From assembly GCA_038277395.1 (NCBI GenBank), contig CM076197.1, forward strand, positions 30,583,564 through 30,647,563: 64,000 bases of DNA. Direction: 5' to 3'. Made by a program: the position numbers and the translations under genes. Shown piece after piece: positions 1 through 11,615 of the stretch. The DNA comes from Dryocosmus kuriphilus (taxonomy: Eukaryota; Arthropoda; Insecta; Hymenoptera; Cynipidae). The notes under the pieces are model-generated. The model did no database searches. It was not told where the DNA came from and worked only from the letters and a program-made list of their open reading frames with translations. Every line of letters begins with the position of its first letter. Positions within the stretch are counted from its first letter, which is position 1.

Positions 1-300
1 GCATTTATCGAACCTTGTGCAGCAATATTTGACAAAGCACAAAGTCATACAGCTTCGCCAGCATCCGAACAGTCTCGACATAGCTCCCTGTGACTTTTGG
101 CTATTTCCAAAATTAAAAACTCCACTCCAAGGACACCGGTTTGGCGGCATAGAGACGATCAAGCAAATGCGACGAGTACTCAAAAGGCTATTTCGAAAAC
201 TGACTTCCAGGACTGCTTCAGAAAGTGAAAAACACCGCTAGGAGCGCGTCGTTCAATCAAATGGGAGCTACTTTGAAGAATGTCACTCGCCGAATGACGA
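1..300 (+). pseudogene. mariner transposase, 3' fragment
   Basis: The frame from about 17 to 241 reads the C-terminal part of a DD34D mariner transposase: IAPCDFWLFPKLK is the usual context of the third catalytic aspartate, followed by a GHRF motif and a charged tail. A further stretch after the stop at 241 resembles the normal G-x-YFE ending. The 5' part lies outside the window. A stop near 240 marks it as inactive. Family assignment is secure; the exact 3' end is not, because it abuts the minus-strand LINE remnant. Confidence 0.75.
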
Positions 301-1262
301 GGAATAACACCAGCGTGGAGGTATGAAGGTATTCAAGGTACTTTTGGGACAGACCTCGTACACCACCTATATGTATTTTTCCGTACTTAACCAAAGTCTT
401 TTTTACCTTTTTTCTTTCCTCTTCTGCTATTTTACTTAACTTATACTGCATATTTCTTTCTATCCATGTCAAATCATCCTCTATTATCTGCGAGCATCCA
501 TATAATGCTCTTTTCTTAGTCATCACTTCCCTCTTATCATCCCTGTCTTTTAATTTAACTAGTACCATTTGTCCTCCTCTTCCCTCTTCCTTATCTAATC
601 TTCTTACTTCTCTATTTTTACCTTTGCATTTATCCTCTTTAGCACTTCCTCCACTCCTTCTTTCAATTCCTTTCCCTCTAATCTTAAACTCTTTACCACT
701 ATAATCCTTCCTCTTTCCTCTCTCTCTTTCCCTTCAATTCTTCTCTCTATCTTTCATAACCTTTCTTTATCTGCATTCCCAATCACTTCCCCTCTAAAGT
801 CCCGATTTGAGCTTCCTATCTTCTCCATCCGTTCCCCAACTCTTCTACCCTTTTATTTATCTGCTCCTGCTCTTCTAGCTTTTGCTCTAATCCTTGCATC
901 CTTTTTTCTAATTTTTCCCTTACTTCTTCCCATTTCCTCATCTCTTTTCTAAGTTCGGCCATTTCCCTCTCAATTTCTTGCTTTATTTGTTCTCCCCTTT
1001 CCTCCTGCTTTTCTTCTTGGTTCTCCATTACCTCCATGATCATTTTTCGCATTTTATCTGCTTCTTTATCTTCTGGCTGGACATTATCCTTCTTTTTGAT
1101 CTTATTCTTTTCATTTTTCGGTGGAGATCTAAAAATTTTTGGCTGTTTAACTAGCGAACCTACTTCTTCCTTCTTCCTTTCCCTGTCCTCCATTTTCCTC
1201 TTAACTAGTTTCTCAAGTAATACCAAACTCTTCGCCCTCAATTTCGCCATTAGATACTTCAA
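300..1262 (-). pseudogene. LINE ORF1-like protein remnant (coiled coil plus C-terminal domain)
   Basis: Two minus-strand reading frames belong together. The N-terminal half (816-1262) is very rich in K and E with heptad-like spacing, so a coiled coil; the C-terminal half (about 300-625) has a DDLTWIER motif and a KYGKIHIGG stretch as in insect non-LTR ORF1 proteins. The frame is broken by a stop near 620 and disturbed around 780-816. ORF1 proteins bind the element's RNA and form trimers; that role is from the family. No ORF2 from this element is present: the 3' side is lost at the mariner fragment. A generic coiled-coil host gene is less likely given the decay and neighbours. Confidence 0.6.
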
Positions 1263-1611
1263 AATTTCCCGGGCGTACCCTCTCTTCTCCTACGCCTGTC
1301 ACGATCCCCGTAACTTACGTAGCTGCGCGTCCCCACCGTACACAGTACTCTGCCAACCTAATCTCCCTGCCCTGTAACCCACGCCGCCTAACCTCAAGCC
1401 CACCCAAATCAGTCTCAAACACAAAAAATACCCACCACCTTTTCACTCTTTTTATTTACTCATACAACCCTCCACTCACGCAACCCTCCCACACACCCAA
1501 ACCACCAACTCACCTCAAGTTTCACGACAAGTTCACACAATCCTGCACCACACAATCAATACGACCTGACACTTTCAAACCGGAAACGGAAGTCAACTTA
1601 TTGTGACCTTT
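1263..1611. other. No gene; probable LINE 5' region
   Basis: C-rich, CA-rich sequence upstream (on the minus strand) of the LINE ORF1 remnant. A reading frame on the plus strand (1036-1377) is only the antisense of the coiled coil. Nothing else supported. Confidence 0.4.
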
Positions 1612-2627
1612 TATTAACTTCTTAATAATCTTCTTCTTAATTAAAACAACTATTATACGTTTCATTTAATAACTATGCGCTGGATCAAAAAATGGTTTTG
1701 AGCAAATTTATATTTCTTCCCAAGGTGAACAAACAATTCTCCTTCTTAGTAATTTTTCGTATCTCGCACAGTTTTGCTGAAAAGTGGATTTCCTTATATT
1801 TCATAACATGTTCCACGAATAACTCAAAAATATGCGTCTTTACAAGAAACAATAAAATGCAAATTTCTAACTCTTTGTGAGGTGAGCAACTTTGTACCTT
1901 ACCATTCTTTTGTATCTCGCATATTTTGGCGGGAAATTTGAATTTTGGTTTTTGGAAAGAATTTATGATGGATAAAACTAGAACCGTTAGTTGAAAACTG
2001 CTGGTTAACGAACTCGGCCTTTCTTTTTACGCCTTAAAGAAGTGTGCCAAAGCCCAACTCAATCCGATTAGTCCTTCGAAAGTTATCGTTCTAACAGACG
2101 ACAACGACAACGACAACAACGAGAACGACACCAACGAGAACGACAACAACGACAACAACTACCACAGACAGACACCATCGTAAAACATGTTTTTTTGGAT
2201 TCAGGGGGTCAGGAAACGTCGAGATTTCATGAACTCCGCGAAAGTCAGTTTTCACATAAAACGAATATCACCGCTTCATTGAGATGAGAATGTAATAATA
2301 AAAATTCCATTTTTTAGTCAAACTATGTAAAGAATTTAAAAATGCACGTTTTTGATATACTTTAATCGAATGCCAAGTGTGAGGAACATGATGGGAACGC
2401 GTTTCAGTAGAAGAAAGATTTTTCAATAACTTTTAATAACTTTTTATTTACTTTTTAATAATGTTTTTTTTATTAAAACAACTATTATACGTTTCATCCG
2501 GAAACTCTGCGTTGGATCAAAAAATTGTATTATGTAAATTTGTAGGTATTTCCAAGGTGAACAATTCAGCTTCTTAATAATTTTTCGTATCTCCCATAGT
2601 TTTGCTGAAAAGTGGATTTCTTTATAT
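1612..2627 (+). repeat. Dispersed repeat family R, copy A
   Basis: One unit and part of the next. Each unit has a head (AAAACAACTATTATACG at about 1642 and again near 2476, so about 834 bp apart), internal monomers of about 155 bp anchored on AAATTTGTAG-like and AAGGTGAACAA motifs, then a tail with a GACAAC-type microsatellite (2095-2162) and a conserved segment ending near 2295. The second unit is cut at 2627 by an LTR. Copies B and C of the same family lie at 53700-54950 and 59350-62690. Class unknown; it behaves like a satellite-derived or non-autonomous element. Confidence 0.8.
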
Positions 2628-2811
2628 TGTCGTCCAGAAATTTCAAACACTTTATTTTTAAAAAGAATTTTATTCTGGCAGAGCCAGTGCTGAAATTAGT
2701 ATATCGAGTAAATACAAGGTCTGAGTAAATACTGAGCTAGTCATGAGACCAGTAGCTATTTGTATAGGTTTGATAACGTCACAACGTCGTATAAGTATGT
2801 ATTAGGCGACA
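2628..2811 (-). mobile_element. Short LTR (184 bp) of errantivirus-like element 1
   Basis: On the minus strand this segment starts TGTCGCC and ends GGACGACA, giving TGTCG...CGACA inverted ends. It is preceded on the minus strand (2812-2824) by a purine run with six G, a normal polypurine tract, and it contains AATAAA-type signals. It interrupts family R copy A exactly after a TTTATAT sequence that continues in the other copies. It is therefore the 3' LTR of the minus-strand element to its right. No second LTR copy is visible in the window. Confidence 0.7.
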
Positions 2812-3169
2812 CGTCCCCCCTATAGGAATATAATTTTGTTACAGGCAAGATTTTAATGTTACAAAAGAATAAAGGAATTATATTCAAATTTAGTTTCCTC
2901 ACATGCTGCCTTCCTTTACGTTTCTTACAAGTGGTAAAGATGATGAAGTATTTTGGTAAACTGAATGGGCTGTCGGTGCAGTTGTTTGGTGGTAAATTGT
3001 TTTGTTATCTCTAGTCTTATATATTATCTTGCCGCAAGGGATGTTGGATATTAAAAATCGTAGCACTTTCCTTAGTCCGCATTTCCATAGTATTGCCAGG
3101 ATTAAGATGGCTATGCTTGTATATCTGAGTTTCTCGAGTATTGTAGTCCCCGTGGTCCAACATGAATGT

Positions 3170-4180
3170 TGACGCCGAATGTTAAGGTTTCTTCATAGTC
3201 TCTCTCTGCTTCCTCCAGAGTTTTTGCTGAGTCTTTTAGTTGCGTCAAGTCTAACTGAATTTCGTGGAATTTTGGTAGGGGCGTTTCTGAGTAATTTAGG
3301 AAGGTGGCTTTAATTTTTTAAATCTTTAATTTTACTTCATTCTGGATGATTGTTTGGTCTTTAGAATAGTGGGTTGTTGGTAAAAATGCATCTGCTTCTG
3401 TTATGGCTTTACAGTGATCTCCCAGTGTTAATATTATTCGTTTACTTATGCTTATTCTCGAGTCAATCATTGTTGGACACTTTATTGTTAAAACCTCTTC
3501 CTTCATTAGTAGTATATACTGTGGATAACCATTGTTAAAGCTGTGGACGAAAGTTTCTTTGTGTTTAAGATATTTCTGTTTGCATTGCTCCCTTTTTTTG
3601 TTTATTATCCCACCTAAGCAACTTGATTCATTTGTTACCCTCTTAATTGAGTTTTTTATTTTACAATCATCTCTTTCCCCTGCGTGGTGACAATCTTCCT
3701 TTACACTGTAGGTGTACTGCATTCTATCTTGTAATAAAGTCAGTGGTTTTTCATATAATCCATCATAAATGTAGTGTCAAAACCTAGCATATGAATGCAG
3801 TAGGCTTACAAACTGTACTACATCATATATTTCGATGTTTGGTATGGGTGTTTATATGTTGTATATTAGTCTTCCATATACCAGAGCGATGTTGATTTTG
3901 CTTACCCGTAAATATAGAAAATAGTTATTCTCATTTAATGAGAATGGTATCTGTGTCGAGAGGTTTTCGTTAATTTTAGCTAGAGCTTTCATGAAATTTT
4001 CTGGCATTACAATTCTTGGTGATACATTCCCATTTTTTGCTTCGCTTATTGCGTTTTCTATATCTTCGATTATTTTTACAATTTTCCAAGTGAATTACCA
4101 TTTCTAAGATGATGTTCATTATCTGATTATAATATCCTAGTGAGTTTGTTGCATTGACCGTTTCTATTGTTAACAAATCT
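3170..4180 (-). pseudogene. Env-like remnant of errantivirus-like element 1
   Basis: Minus-strand frames 3318-3722 and 3976-4176 sit between integrase and the polypurine tract, the env position of an errantivirus. Cysteine-rich text (for example SVKEDCHHAGERDDCK and LTIKCPTM) resembles the F-like Env of insect Ty3/gypsy elements. Frames are interrupted and the fusion and membrane regions are not intact. Assignment rests mainly on position plus cysteine pattern. Sequence from 2825 to 3170 is the decayed C-terminal/3' region. Confidence 0.5.
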
Positions 4181-4436
4181 AATTGTTGAAAATCAGTTTG
4201 TTGTTGTTTTATTTCCTCTAGTTTATGCAGTGTTGTTTTGTATTACACTGGTGTGGTTCCTGATCAAGGTGGCAATTCCTTTCGTTTTGTTATATATTTC
4301 ATCGATGTCGTTGTTGATTCTTTCAGCATTATTCGCATTCATGTATCCAAAGAGAAATCTTATTCCTATTCCGATCTGGAACAATAATTTTATTCATAAT
4401 TCTCGATGTACTTCTTTATCTGATTGAAGTTGCGTG

Positions 4437-5510
4437 TTTGTTCTTTGCCTCTTCTGAACACAGTGACTGTTTTGGTATGATTATTTACTTTTCTTATTAC
4501 TAAAGTTTCTGACAATATGTATCGTCCTCCATGCTGTTCTTTTATTATTATGGTTTACCCTTATTCATAATTTTCTTCTTTTCCTATTCTTTGCTTTTGT
4601 TGATTCTTTTCCTTCTTGGCTTTAATTTTTTCTCGCGCATCCTGTCACACCTTTTCCCTTTCCATTCTTTTTCTTTGAATGTCTCTTCATCTTCTTCTTC
4701 AAATCTTTTCCCGATATACATTAATTCTTGTGGTGTATATGTTGTACTTGGGAGAGTTGATTCATTATAGTTTTTTGTTGCTTGCAATATTTTTTGTGTT
4801 GCATATCCTTGAAAGTTATTGGCTATAATTTTGATTGTTCCAATTACTATTTCTGCTATACCATTACTTTCTGGATGGTACGCAGATACTTTTATTGATT
4901 CTATTCCTAATTTGTTGTATAGGTTATGAATATTCTTTCCTTGTAATGTGCTTCCGTTATCCGAAATTATTTTTTTAGATGTCGGTATGAAGTATAAGAA
5001 ATTTTGTAATAACTCGAAAACTCCTCCTTTGCTTACAGGAAAGATCTAGATATATCTTGTCAAACTGTCGACTATCAAGAGGTACTCCTTTCCCCCAAAG
5101 TGAATTTGTCGATATTAATGATTTCGGAGGTCTTTTCGGCGGTTCTATTAGAAAAGCATCAGCTCTGATTCTTCTCTTGTTTTGCTTGTATCTACAGATC
5201 GGACATTTGTTACGCAGTTCTCAACTTGTTTCCTCATTTCTTTCCAGTAGTATTCTTGTTCAATCTTTTGTACCATTTTATCCACTGCCCAATGCGAATT
5301 TTCATGTATGCTGGCTATTATATGTAGCATTCTGTCTTCTTTCCTCATTATTTTTGACCAAAAGGTTTTTTTTATATTATATTTTCTTTTTACTTCTAAC
5401 CATTTTATAATCTTATATACGTATTTGCTAGCATATTCATATTCCTCTTCTTTTAAACAATGAGTTCTTTCAATTATTTTTTGTTCCTCTGTTTCTTCCT
5501 CTGTCCAAAG
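4437..5510 (-). pseudogene. Ty3/gypsy integrase, element 1
   Basis: Minus strand, reading from 5510 to 4437. An N-terminal zinc-binding region is seen at 5148-5348 (IHENSHWAVDKM and YYWKEMRKQVENC; the last Cys of HHCC appears lost). The core follows with an IISDNGS aspartate motif near 4965 and HPESNGIAE supplying the catalytic glutamate near 4870. A K/E-rich C-terminus is at 4584-4787. Several stops and frameshifts. RT and RNase H would lie to the right but are missing: the element is cut at 5511 by a mariner. Confidence 0.75.
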
Positions 5511-5512
5511 TA

Positions 5513-6490
5513 TGAGGTGTGATCAAAAAGTAAGGTGAGTTTTTGAATTTCGCGGGATGCGTACAGTCGATATTCGTTTTCTTTTTTTCTTATGTTGGTA
5601 CACTCGTCCCAAATAAGCGTGCACAGTTACAGCTGTATAGAATTTTTTGTTTGTTTGTGAGAGACATAAAGGTTAGAAGTGTTTTGCGTGCTCGGCGATT
5701 TTCTGCTGTCCAAAAAAATGGATCAAAGAATTTGCATCAAATTTTGTGTAAAAAATGGAATTATGTACTCCAAAACACTTGAAATGTTGACATTGGCATA
5801 CGGTGAGTGTACTCTGAGTTAAAGAAATGTTTATGAGTTGTGCAAGCTCTCTCGGGAAGGCCGAGAAGATGTTAACGACGAAGCTCGCCCTGGACGTCCC
5901 AGCACGTCAACAACTGATGAAAACGTTGAAGAAGTGAAGAAAATAGTTTTGGCGAATCGTTGAATTACCATTAGAGAAGTTGCTGGTGATGTCGGCATCT
6001 CGTTTGGCTCAAGCCAAGCAATTTTAGTGTATATTTTGGGCATGAGACGTGTGTCAGCGAAGTTTGTTCCGAAATTGCTAAATTTTGACCAAAAGAACCG
6101 TCGCGTGAGCATCGCTCAGGAGCTATTGAATGACGTCAACGGCGACCTAGACTTGATCAAAAGGATCATAACAGGTGATGAAACATGGGTATGTAGTTAT
6201 GACGTCGAGACTAAGGCTCAGTCGTCCCAGTGGAAGCATTCTGGATCACCAAGACCAAAAAAGGCACGCCAAGTTCGATCAAGTGTCAAGGTTTTGCTTA
6301 CCGTTTTCTTCGATTATCATGGCGTAGTGCATCATGAGTTCTTACCACAAGGTCGTAGAATTAATAAAGAGTATTACCTTGAAGTTATGCGCCGTTTACG
6401 TCAAGCAATACGAAAAAAACATCCGGAATTGTGGAAAAACCAGTCATGGTTATTGCACCACGATAATGCGCCAGCTCCTGAAAACTTTTT
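5513..6490 (+). pseudogene. Truncated mariner element with transposase
   Basis: Starts after a TA at 5511-5512 with an inverted-repeat-like end (GAGGTGTGATCAAAAAGTAAGG) closely matching the end of the mariner at 60246-62186. The transposase begins with MDQR at about 5720, has the helix-turn-helix region, GDETW with the first catalytic Asp (about 6178) and HHDNAPA with the second (about 6458). In-frame stops occur in the N-terminal third (near 5820 and 5962). Similarity stops just after the second Asp at about 6485; the third Asp and 3' end are lost. Confidence 0.85.
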
Positions 6491-6529
6491 CCAACACTTG
6501 TATGGTACCTTGCATCAAATTCGCGAATT

Positions 6530-6819
6530 AAGATAAGAATTTTAGATTTCCTTTTTCTTCCTGGAAAACCTCTGAAGTACCTAATTACGAATTCTTTGAT
6601 GGATATATTAACTAAGAACGAACTAAAAGATAAAGTTGTTGCCTATTGTGCTGACAACGCCAACACCGGTGGTACGTTGAGAAAGGGTAAAAATAACATA
6701 TTCTTCAAATTAAAAGAACGGTTGGGATACGACATTATAGGTGTTGGATGTTCAGTACATATTGTGCATATTCTATTCAAACAGCAGCAGACTTATTGGC
6801 AATCGATATTGAGCACATA
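6530..6819 (+). pseudogene. hAT-type transposase, first part (split by mariner)
   Basis: Frame reads KVVAYCADNAN followed by GVGCSVHIVH, a D-N-A-N motif and C-x2-H pattern typical of hAT/ZBED-type transposase cores. It continues after the mariner: joining 6819 to 8138 restores the frame through an IEH-I-VKIF context. The 5' part of the hAT element is missing, lost where the truncated mariner abuts (about 6490-6530). Confidence 0.65.
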
Positions 6820-8135
6820 CGAGGTCTGACAATTAAGTAATGCGACAAAATACAAAAATCGAGTATATTTAAAAATTAAGGTACATCGCTGCGATCCCCT
6901 TCAAAGTAGTCCCCTCCCGCATCTATACACTTATTCCAGCGAGTTTTCCAGTTTTCGTAACAATTCTGGAACATTTCTTGTGGGACCTCTCCGAGTACCC
7001 TCGTCACAGATTCTTAGATGTCTTCAACGGAGTCAAAATGTCGATCTTTGACGAATTTTTTCAAATGGGGGAATAAGAAAAAGTCGCAGGGTGACATGTC
7101 CGGTGAATAGGGCAGTTGCGGTAACGTTGCGATGCCTTTAGACGCCAAAAACTGAGAGACACTGAACGCAGTGTGACAGGGAGCATTGTCGTGATGCAGA
7201 ACCCAAGTCTTCGCGATCTCTGGACGCACTCTGAGCACCCTTTTTCGTAATTTTTCGAGCACGTTGCGGTAGAATAGTTGATTTACGGTTTGTCCAGGTG
7301 GTACAAACTCTTTGTGAACCACGCCTTTGCTGTCGAAGAAGCAAATCAACATGGTTTTCACTTTCGACTTGGTCATTCTCACCTTCTTTGGCCTTGGCGC
7401 TCCAGGGGACAGCCACTGTTGGCTTTGTCGTTTAGTTTCGGGATCATATTGAAAGAACCAACTTTCATCACCAGTAATAACTCGATCGAGAAGAGTAGGA
7501 TCACTTTCAACCTGCTCGAGACAATCCTGAGCGATGTTCATTCGGTGGGCTTTTTGCTCATCTGGAAGGTTTTTCGGTACCATCTTCGCGCACAGCTTTT
7601 TCATGGCGAAATCTTCGGTTAAAATGTTTCTAACTGTTTCCCGGTTAATACTAAACTCGTCAGCCAACATTCGAATGGTTAGTCACCGGTCTTGACGAAC
7701 AAGGGCGCGGACGCGCTGCGCATTCGCGTCGGTTCGCACTTGAATTGGCCTTCCGCTCCGCGCCTCGTCTTTGACGCTCTCACGGCCTTTTTTAAAATCG
7801 GCATGCCACCGAAGCATCTGACTACGACTCAGAGCATCACTGCCATACACTTTAAGTACTTTTTCATAAGTTTCTGTCGCGGTTTCGCCGAGTTTCGCAC
7901 AAAATTGTATCGCGCACCGTTGCTCTAAATTTCTCCGTTCCATTTTCGTGACATGCACTACTCGCGCGTTGTTACAAAACACTAAACAGCTGGCGAAGAA
8001 ATGATCGTACAAGGGTCGTCAAGGTCTCAATCGAGAGAGTAGGGATCTACTATTACGGTGGCTGAGTTACAGGTTCGTAGTGTTACCACAGGCCGAGAAA
8101 AAAAATCGGTCGCATTACTTAATTGTCTGACCTCG
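6820..8135 (-). mobile_element. Nearly intact mariner element with TA target duplication
   Basis: Perfect terminal inverted repeats: CGAGGTCTGACAATTAAGTA at 6820 and its reverse complement ending at 8135. Flanking TA dinucleotides are at 6818-6819 and 8136-8137. Length 1316 bp, normal for mariner. It lies inside the hAT transposase frame and its removal with one TA rejoins that frame, so it is the younger insertion. Confidence 0.95.
6876..7943 (-). pseudogene. mariner transposase (DD34D) with two in-frame stops
   Basis: About 355 codons from the ATG at 7941-7943 (MERRNLEQRC) to the stop at 6876-6878. The paired helix-turn-helix region occupies the first third; GDESWFF has the first catalytic Asp, HHDNAPCHT the second, and SPDMSPCDFFLFPHLK the third. 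Only two defects are seen: a stop after VRQDR near 7680 and another after VEDI near 7014. The rest is colinear with a full-length transposase, and with perfect ITRs this is one of the youngest elements in the window. It cuts and pastes DNA at TA sites; as read here it would give truncated products only. Confidence 0.9.
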
Positions 8136-8137
8136 TA

Positions 8138-8727
8138 ATAGTTAAAATTTTCTATCATTTCTACATCTATACTGTTAGAGTAGAATCACTGAAAGAATTT
8201 TGTAGTGAAGCCGAAATTATGTACAAAAAACTGTTAGAATATAATATAGCAAAACGCGATGATTAGCTCCTTTACCAGCTATTGGACGAATTTTGACCAT
8301 TTTTCCTGCATTAAAGTCTTATTTCTTGTCCTTGGAAAAATTTCCAAAATTACTTGAAGACTTCTTTTCTAATGAAACGTCAGAAATATCGTTGTATTTT
8401 ATACATAACCAGGCCGCTTTTTTCCATGATACTATTACTAGTCTTGAGGGTGAAACAGTAGCAATTATGGAAACTTGCCATTTAATTGAGATTTTGAAAA
8501 AGAAACTAGAGGAGCGGATTGAAAACGTTTTCATTCCACTATCAATCAGACAGCGTCTTTCTGTTTTAACTGAAAACGGCCTTATAAATGAAACATTGTT
8601 TAAATCACACGCTAAAAATTTTTATGCGAATTGTCTTAAATATTTTGAAAGTTTCGACAAAGATTTGCAAATTAATAACCGTTTAAAGTGGGTATCTCTT
8701 AATGAAATGGTTTCATTACATTTGTGA
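8138..8727 (+). pseudogene. hAT-type transposase, second part
   Basis: Continues the frame of 6530-6819 after the mariner. The region to about 8290 contains stops; 8293-8727 is open and reads an acidic/hydrophobic alpha-helical text (FFSNETSEISLYFIHNQ, RLKWVSLNEM) as in the insertion domain of hAT-related proteins. The C-terminal dimerisation region is not recognisable. Stops near 8265 and 8295 show inactivation. Confidence 0.6.
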
Positions 8728-8834
8728 TGTGTTTAATAAATGTGTTTCATGAGATCAGGCTATTTTGTAAGCATCTTGAATGTCCACCGCCCCCCTCCCA
8801 CCCACGCTTAATCTGTCAGCGTCCTGCTTTTGAG

Positions 8835-9846
8835 TATTTCAAATATGGTCACTTTAGCGGAAACTGTTGTCTAAAATTTTTATTTCTAGGTCTAAACTGT
8901 CTTTGTTGATTTTCATTGCTATTCTGAGTATTTTCTCTATTCTGATTTTCGTTTTTAACTTTATCATGACCATAGTTATTTTCTTTATCTTTAATATTTT
9001 TCTCACCTTTGTTTTCATTTTTGTCTAAAATGCTTAACTGTTGACCTCTAATCCTGGATTTTGCTAATTCTGTATCCCATTCACGATCTAAAATTTCTAA
9101 TTCCGCAAAACTCGAAAAGGCGTTTCTTCAAATGTATACTTTGTATTCAATTCTTAGATTTTTATAAGTCTTTCGTAAATGCCGTTCGAGGCTCGGTCGT
9201 GGCAGCAATTTCTCAAATAACTGTTTAATTTCTGTAATTGTGTGGATGTCTTGACTTTTTTTCGGGCTACAAAATTTTATTTTATTTTTAATAATTTCGG
9301 AGTATCTTTCACTTAGGTAGGCTTCTTTAAAATCTTCAATGAATTCATTTAAACTTTGATAGTTTTCCGTATTGACTTGAAACCAAGTTCAAGCTTCTTT
9401 CTCGAAAACTGCGTCTAAGTTTTCTAAAATACCTGACTCGCTAATTATGTAACCCCTTTTGAATCTCAATAAGGTATTGAAAAAAAAGCTAGGCCGTTCT
9501 CTGTATTACCCTTAAATGTAATTGGCCAGTTTGACATAATTTGAAATGGTGTTAGAATCATTCCAAACGGAAATAAAGTTGCTGAGACTTCTTGTGAGTT
9601 TCTATTTTGAACTCTGTCTCTACCTATTAAATTTGTCATATATGATCTGTTTTGTGTCTGTGTAGTCGGCTGTTGCACGCTTGCTCTCCTTATTATCGAT
9701 TGCCTCTGTAGCGGTGTTGAAAATTCTAACTTTTCATTCATTTGACCGCTACGTCTACTGTTTGTAATTCTCGACCTAGCAGCAGCTAACTCGAGTCTTT
9801 GCTCGTTAAGCTCTAAGTAGATGTACAGAGTGGTTTCTATACGCAA
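8835..9846 (-). pseudogene. LTR-retrotransposon gag-like remnant
   Basis: Minus strand. The open frame 9466-9846 has a Q/R/T-rich region followed by NWPITFKGNTENGLAF, a pattern seen at the start of Gag capsid domains. Downstream minus frames (9446 down to about 8880) continue a plausible gag text rich in K, E and N with several stops, ending in an N/Q-rich tail. It may be the 5' half of errantivirus-like element 1, separated from it by the mariner and hAT insertions; same strand and correct order fit, but no joining sequence proves it. Confidence 0.4.
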
Positions 9847-11299
9847 ATTCCTACCTTACCGACTTCGAGGCCGTACGAGAGCTGTAGTGGTTCATGTCCG
9901 TAGAATTTCCCTTCCCCCTCCACCCCTTCTCTCGCCCATAAGCTTCTATAAATGTCCGCGATGATATTATACTATGCAATGGCGAGACGCAAAAGTGGCG
10001 AAAGCAACTCCCACTTCCCCTAAACCCCTGCTCTCATCCATAAGCTTCTAGAAATGCCACGATATCATTATACTATGCATTACATTTACGCTTCAAAACA
10101 TTTAATTGCAGACGTTTCTAGACGTTTGTTCTAGACATTTAAGATAAAGTGGCAAAAACAACTCACTCTTCCTGCCCCACCCTTCTCACTCTCATAAGCT
10201 TTTAGAAATGTTTACAATGATATCATTATACTACGCATTACATTTACATTTCAAAGCATTAAATTGCAGACTTGTCCAGACGTGCGTTATATTATTTTCC
10301 AGCATCACTTTAAATTAGCACGTTTATATCTCGATGCATACGATATATAATATGAAACTCTTACGAGGCTTGAAATAAGACGGCACGCATTTTATTCATT
10401 GTTTTACGAACATTCTCTTGAAGGCAACTTTAATATAAATCAAGAGTACATTATCTGATGTGATGCATTTGATTTTTCCTAGAAGAGTTTTTTAGCAGGA
10501 TGTAAAAAATATTTTGACCAACAATTTCGAGAACATCCTTTGCGATAAAGTTCTCGAGGGTGTCATATTACAAAAAGAGTGTGTGGTAAACGTGTTTCCT
10601 CAAGATGTGATTTTTCGATCTGAATATTAACAAAAATAATAACATAGTATCAGCATTTACGAAGCTTGAGATAAAACGCTACATGCATTTTATTAAGAAG
10701 TTTCACACTCTCTGTTTAAATACCTCAATCTCTCTCTTATGATTTGCAGATTTATCTATTATGCTTTGAAGATTTAGCATAAAATAAAAAAGGAGTCTCT
10801 CTGTTCTTCTTATGTTGCAGTATGCTATCTAAAAAAATATTTTACTTATTTGTTGATAAAATCGAAGACTGATAAATTTAAGTCTAACGTTTCACGAAAT
10901 TCCTAAAAAATATCACAACATATACCTAAAATGGTATAATGGCATCTGAGAGGTGTTATTAATATCATTCGTAAAAAATAAATCCTCTATTTATAGAAAT
11001 TTCGCAAAGTTAATAGAGTGATTTTTGAAAAAAGGGTTCATGTCTATGTTAACTAAAAAAAAGTGGAGAGCAATTATACAGTTCAGAATATACAATCATA
11101 ATTTAAAGTCTTTCCTACGTATTTTTGAGATATACAGTAATATAATTTTTATCATTATACTACGAAGTTTTGACTTCAACACTTTTACGATTTAAATTTA
11201 TATTTAATTTATATTTAAATTTATCTAACTCGTTGTTATGCATTGCGAATCTTTTCCTTTAAAGTACCAAAGAGTGTTTTAGAAATACTACCCACGAAA
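9847..11299. other. No gene; diverged tandem blocks, AT-rich
   Basis: Three imperfect blocks begin with ATAAGCTTCTA-like text at about 9938, 10040 and 10193 and share a GATATTATACTATGCA-like core, so an old tandem duplication of 100-155 bp. The rest (10440-11299) is AT-rich and I see no coding signal or RNA gene. Confidence 0.5.
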
Positions 11300-11602
11300 T
11301 TAAAGAGTCCTCTTTTTGTTCAGAATCCATTTATTAACGCCCAGACGATAGATTTGAATTCCTAGTACCTTTAATTCAAATTGTTCCAAACAGTCGTGGC
11401 ACATCAAATTAGCGTGTTGATAGGCATTATGCAGGTCGCTAAAACGTTGCTCGAGTTGCGAGGGATAGACAAAAACGACCAAGTGCCAACTGGTATGGTA
11501 TAATTGGGCAAGACCAATATCTTCCGCATAAATGGTGGTATCGTCGAGAGATGTAAATATTACTTTCCCGAAAGCGGACAGAATGATCAGCAGGACTAGC
11601 AT
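11300..11602 (-). pseudogene. Env N-terminal fragment, errantivirus-like element 2
   Basis: Directly downstream of pol on the minus strand, 100 codons starting with a hydrophobic signal-like segment (MLVLLIILSAFGKVIF), then text with DIGLAQLYHTSWHLVV, a pattern found after the signal peptide of insect errantivirus Env. The frame ends at 11300 and the remaining Env and 3' LTR are absent, so the element is 3' truncated here. Confidence 0.55.
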
Positions 11603-11615
11603 CCAGATGGAAATA

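Noticed and set aside
1036..1377. Plus-strand serine/leucine-rich protein
   Set aside because: Exact antisense of the lysine/glutamate-rich LINE ORF1 coiled coil.
4167..5410. Hydrophobic plus-strand proteins resembling membrane proteins
   Set aside because: They are antisense of AT-rich minus-strand env and integrase remnants; T-rich codons give artificial hydrophobicity.
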